Assembly (NCBI RefSeq): GCF_938045345.1
Contig: NZ_CALIMS010000026.1
Span: forward strand, 1 to 25,193
Origin: an uncultured Campylobacter sp.
Lineage (GTDB): Bacteria > Campylobacterota > Campylobacteria > Campylobacterales > Campylobacteraceae
Length of the DNA: 25,193 nt
Direction: 5' to 3'
Part shown: positions 23,289 to 25,193 of the stretch, piece by piece
Numbering within the stretch: the first letter of the stretch is position 1
Layout: the number at the start of each line of letters is the position of its first letter
Notes under the pieces: generated by a model
What the model saw: the letters and a program-made list of their open reading frames with translations, nothing else
The model's database searches: none
What the model was told of the DNA's origin: nothing
Program-made: the position numbers and the translations under genes

Positions 23289-24082
23289 GAGTGGCTTGTA
23301 GATTTGCTTTTTCCCTAATGGCGCTATTTGTAATAAGCGTCGCCGCACCTAGCGAGTATCTAGCCCATCCAAACGGCACCGCTGTAATCGATGAGGCTGG
23401 TATTTTACGCCCAGCCGCGAGAGAGAGTCTGAATGAAATTTTAATGACTTTCGATAAAAATTCCACAAACCAGATCATGTTCATAAGCCTAAAATCGCTC
23501 GGCGGCTACTCTATCGAGGAAATCGGCTTAGAGCAGGCGCGCGCTCTTGGTATCGGGCAAAAAGGGCGCGACAATGGCGTACTGCTGCTTGTTGCTCCGC
23601 ACGAGCATAAAGTGCGTATCGAGGTCGGATACGGGCTAGAGGGCGTGCTAACCGATATGCGCGCCAAACGCATCATCAGCAATAAAATTCTGCCCTATTT
23701 TAGGCAGGGAGATTACGAAAGTGGCGTCATTAGCGGGATTTCAGCGATCATTAGCACGATCGAAGGCGGCGATATAAAATTTGACCCGTTTAACGCCAAC
23801 GCGCAGCAGGATCCGAGCAACAAGGACTTTGCGATCTTCATGGTGCTTTTTGCGGTCTTGCTTTTTGCGATACTAAGCCGCCGCGTGACGCGCCACAGTA
23901 GAAGCGATGAGGATATAATCTCAAGTGCAGACATCATAAACGAAATCGCGCGCTCACCGCGCATGAGAGGCAGCCCATCTGGGGATTTTGGCGGATTTAA
24001 AGGAAGTGGCGGTTTTAGTGGAGGTGGTTTCAGTGGGGGCGGCGGAAGCTTCGGCGGAGGCGGTGCTAGCGGAAGCTGGTAG
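23285..24082 (+). CDS. TPM-domain (YgcG-type) membrane protein with Gly-rich C-terminus
   Basis: The predicted product is 265 aa: signal peptide 1-20, TPM domain about 26-160 with the motifs AVIDEAGIL, GIGQKGRDNGVLLLVAP and RIEVGYGLEGVLTD, a membrane helix at 182-198, a charged cytoplasmic segment and a terminal Gly/Ser/Phe-rich tail (233-265) ending SGSW. This is the usual YgcG layout and the normal partner of LemA. TPM domains in other bacteria have been linked to phosphatase or photosystem-repair roles; the role in Campylobacter is unknown. It is last gene of the operon, and no strong hairpin follows. Confidence 0.9.
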   Translation: MRVACRFAFSLMALFVISVAAPSEYLAHPNGTAVIDEAGILRPAARESLNEILMTFDKNSTNQIMFISLKSLGGYSIEEIGLEQARALGIGQKGRDNGVLLLVAPHEHKVRIEVGYGLEGVLTDMRAKRIISNKILPYFRQGDYESGVISGISAIISTIEGGDIKFDPFNANAQQDPSNKDFAIFMVLFAVLLFAILSRRVTRHSRSDEDIISSADIINEIARSPRMRGSPSGDFGGFKGSGGFSGGGFSGGGGSFGGGGASGSW

Positions 24083-24156
24083 CCACAGAAATTTTATCAA
24101 AATTCCAAATCGTAGAATTTTGTATAAATTTTAAAATTTTAGAATTTCTAAATTCG

Positions 24157-24341
24157 GCTACTTGCGTAGAAAAACAGCACGAGCGGCTTGTCGTTGCCTC
24201 AATCTTTAGCGTGCGCTCGGAGAGGTCAAACTTGGAGGCGAGCGAGGTGCCGTCGCTGCTTAGATGGTGCTTCCATCCGTCGCAGCCTGAGAGTAGCAGC
24301 GCGAACACGGCGGCAGCAACTTTTAAATTTAAAAATTTCAT
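24157..24341 (-). pseudogene. Truncated, frameshifted thioredoxin lipoprotein fragment
   Basis: This copies the first roughly 63 codons of the thioredoxin gene at 2779-3273: signal peptide, lipobox LLSGC, and GWKHHLSSDGTSLASKFD are kept. A single base is lost near 24197 (GCCTC against GCCCTC in the intact gene), shifting the frame after TLKIE. Homology stops at the codon of the first redox cysteine, so no CxxC remains. The upstream small-ORF overlap is also lost. Confidence 0.88.
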
Positions 24342-24429
24342 AATCTAAAATCCGTCCTTAAATCTGCTTTTAAAACTGCCAAATTCGCTTTTAAATTTGC
24401 GTTTGAAATTTTAAAATTTACGGCGCGAT

Positions 24430-24690
24430 ACCTGTCAGAATTTATGTCTCGATCCACTCCGAGGCGTATGTCGTAATAATCCATGCTTGGGTTCATGCCG
24501 TGACCTTTAACGAGATTTATGCATAATCCGCGCTAGAATTTATATCGTGGCATATATTTAAATTTAAGTCTCGATCTGCGTTAAAGTTTATGCTTTGGCA
24601 TGTGCTGCAACAATATGCTTAAGACGTATGTTGCGATCCGTGTCGTAATCCGCGCTAAAGTCTATGTAACGACTTGCCTCGCAATTTGTA
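24430..24690. repeat. Expanded degenerate 24-bp repeat array
   Basis: Successive units of about 23-25 nt share words such as TTTATGTCTCGAT, CGTATGTCGTAAT and AATCCGCGCTA. The array corresponds to the shorter one at 3342-3413 but is much more degenerate. Confidence 0.55.
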
Positions 24691-24905
24691 CTCGTAGCGT
24701 TTCGGTTTTTAAAATTTAGGCTTTTTAAATTTTTACCCACTCCGCTCGGTTTTGCATCGGCGCTTGATCTTTTGAGGCAAGCAGCTTCGGTGGGACGTGC
24801 GCAGCAAAGAGTCTCACCTGATTGCGCGAGCTTTGTGCGGATCCAAAAAAAGCGCGGGCGGGCGGTGAAATTTTTAAATTTTAACGTAGCTTTATTTTTC
24901 ATCAT
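24588..24905 (-). pseudogene. Diverged copy of the small repeat-bearing ORF (105 aa open)
   Basis: The frame opens with the same MMKNKATLKFKNFTA start as the 132-aa ORF and keeps CCARP, the SSADAKPSGVGKNLKS segment and LNFKNRNAT. It then diverges in the expanded repeats and stops at 24588, well before the thioredoxin fragment. Indels in the first 75 residues are in frame (3 and 15 nt). No ribosome binding site or intact neighbour is present, so it is probably a relic, although expression cannot be excluded. Confidence 0.55.
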
Positions 24906-25193
24906 GCGAGTTAAATTTTATACATCGGAATTCTGCGCGTCCGAATTTTTAGTATCGGAATTTTTGCCGTTAGAATTTTCGCCGATTAAATTTATTCTTT
25001 GGAGAATTTTAAATCCGAATTACGCGCCCTATTATTTCATCACGTAATCACGGGTTATTTACGTAAAATTTCACCTATTAAAAATTTGGACGAAAATTCC
25101 ACCTGCGAAATCTTGATAAAATTTTGCCATTAAATTACGAAACGAAATTCTACCTCGCAATTCCGCCGCTATTTCTTGGCGATTTTATAGTAG

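Larger units (their letters stand above)
24157..24993. repeat. Direct repeat, copy 2 (diverged and expanded cassette)
   Basis: This matches 3085-3741 in the same orientation. It is about 180 nt longer because the internal 24-bp-type repeat region (about 24430-24690) is expanded. Other differences are a 15-nt unit missing near 24719 and a 3-nt loss near 24855. Confidence 0.88.
24083..25193. other. Gene-poor right end with a decayed copy of part of the iron locus
   Basis: After the TPM gene there is AT-rich spacer (24083-24156, exact AAATTTTAAAATTT at 24126-24139), then the second cassette copy (24157-24993), then 200 nt of AT-rich DNA with no gene that I can support. Confidence 0.6.

Noticed and set aside
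24430..24690. CRISPR array
   Set aside because: Units are about 24 nt, degenerate and directly adjacent, with no constant repeat and unique spacers, and no cas genes nearby.
24772..25047. 91-aa plus-strand frame, and its counterpart at 3349-3723
   Set aside because: Both are antisense to the small repeat-bearing ORF copies. Their similarity comes from the DNA duplication, and the sequence is translated AAATTT-type spacer.

Overview
The window looks like a chromosomal segment of an epsilonproteobacterium, most likely a Campylobacter of the higher-GC oral group (C. gracilis/showae/rectus type). This is inferred from three things: a gene set matching the C. jejuni cj1658-cj1665 iron-uptake locus, a fused CcsBA with a di-haem PetC, and intergenic DNA full of the palindrome AAATTTTAAAATTT. 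No species assignment was computed. All genes from 971 to about 19.25 kb lie on the minus strand. The genes from 19.35 to 24.08 kb lie on the plus strand.

Layout. 1-970: no supported gene. 971-2548: secreted tannase/feruloyl-esterase-type serine hydrolase. 2779-8334 (transcribed right to left): DUF2318 membrane protein with a YHS-like tail, two FtsX/MacB-type permeases, an ABC ATPase with an odd Asn/Ser-rich tail, a small repeat-bearing ORF, and a TlpA-like thioredoxin lipoprotein. A 405-bp gap with a strong 12-bp hairpin separates this from p19 and the Ftr1 permease (8740-11207). Together they form a Ftr1-P19 iron-uptake system in the gene order known from C. jejuni. 11427-14308: petABC (Rieske, full-length cytochrome b, di-haem cytochrome c) of a menaquinol-type bc complex. 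15056-18451: CcsBA, the fused system II cytochrome c/haem synthetase. 18761-19252: CreA-family periplasmic protein. Divergent from it, a tightly coupled plus-strand operon holds phosphohexomutase, an 81-aa protein, alanine racemase, LemA and two TPM-domain proteins, mostly with ATGA or longer overlaps.

How it fits together. The first 18 kb reads as an iron-to-haem-to-respiration neighbourhood: iron import (Ftr1/P19 and the ABC/thioredoxin module), an iron- and haem-rich bc complex, and the enzyme that attaches haem to c-type cytochromes. The right side is envelope biogenesis: sugar-phosphate precursor, D-alanine for peptidoglycan, and membrane proteins of the LemA/TPM group.

Most unusual. 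Part of the iron locus (ATPase tail, small repeat ORF, start of the thioredoxin gene; 3085-3741) recurs as a decayed direct copy about 21 kb away (24157-24993). One end of the copy falls at the first redox-cysteine codon, the thioredoxin fragment has a 1-nt frameshift, and an internal roughly 24-bp repeat array is expanded. Asn/Gln/Ser-rich low-complexity tracts that look like translated AT-rich repeats appear in two unrelated proteins (the ABC ATPase tail and the CcsBA linker). I found no CRISPR array, transposase, rRNA or tRNA.
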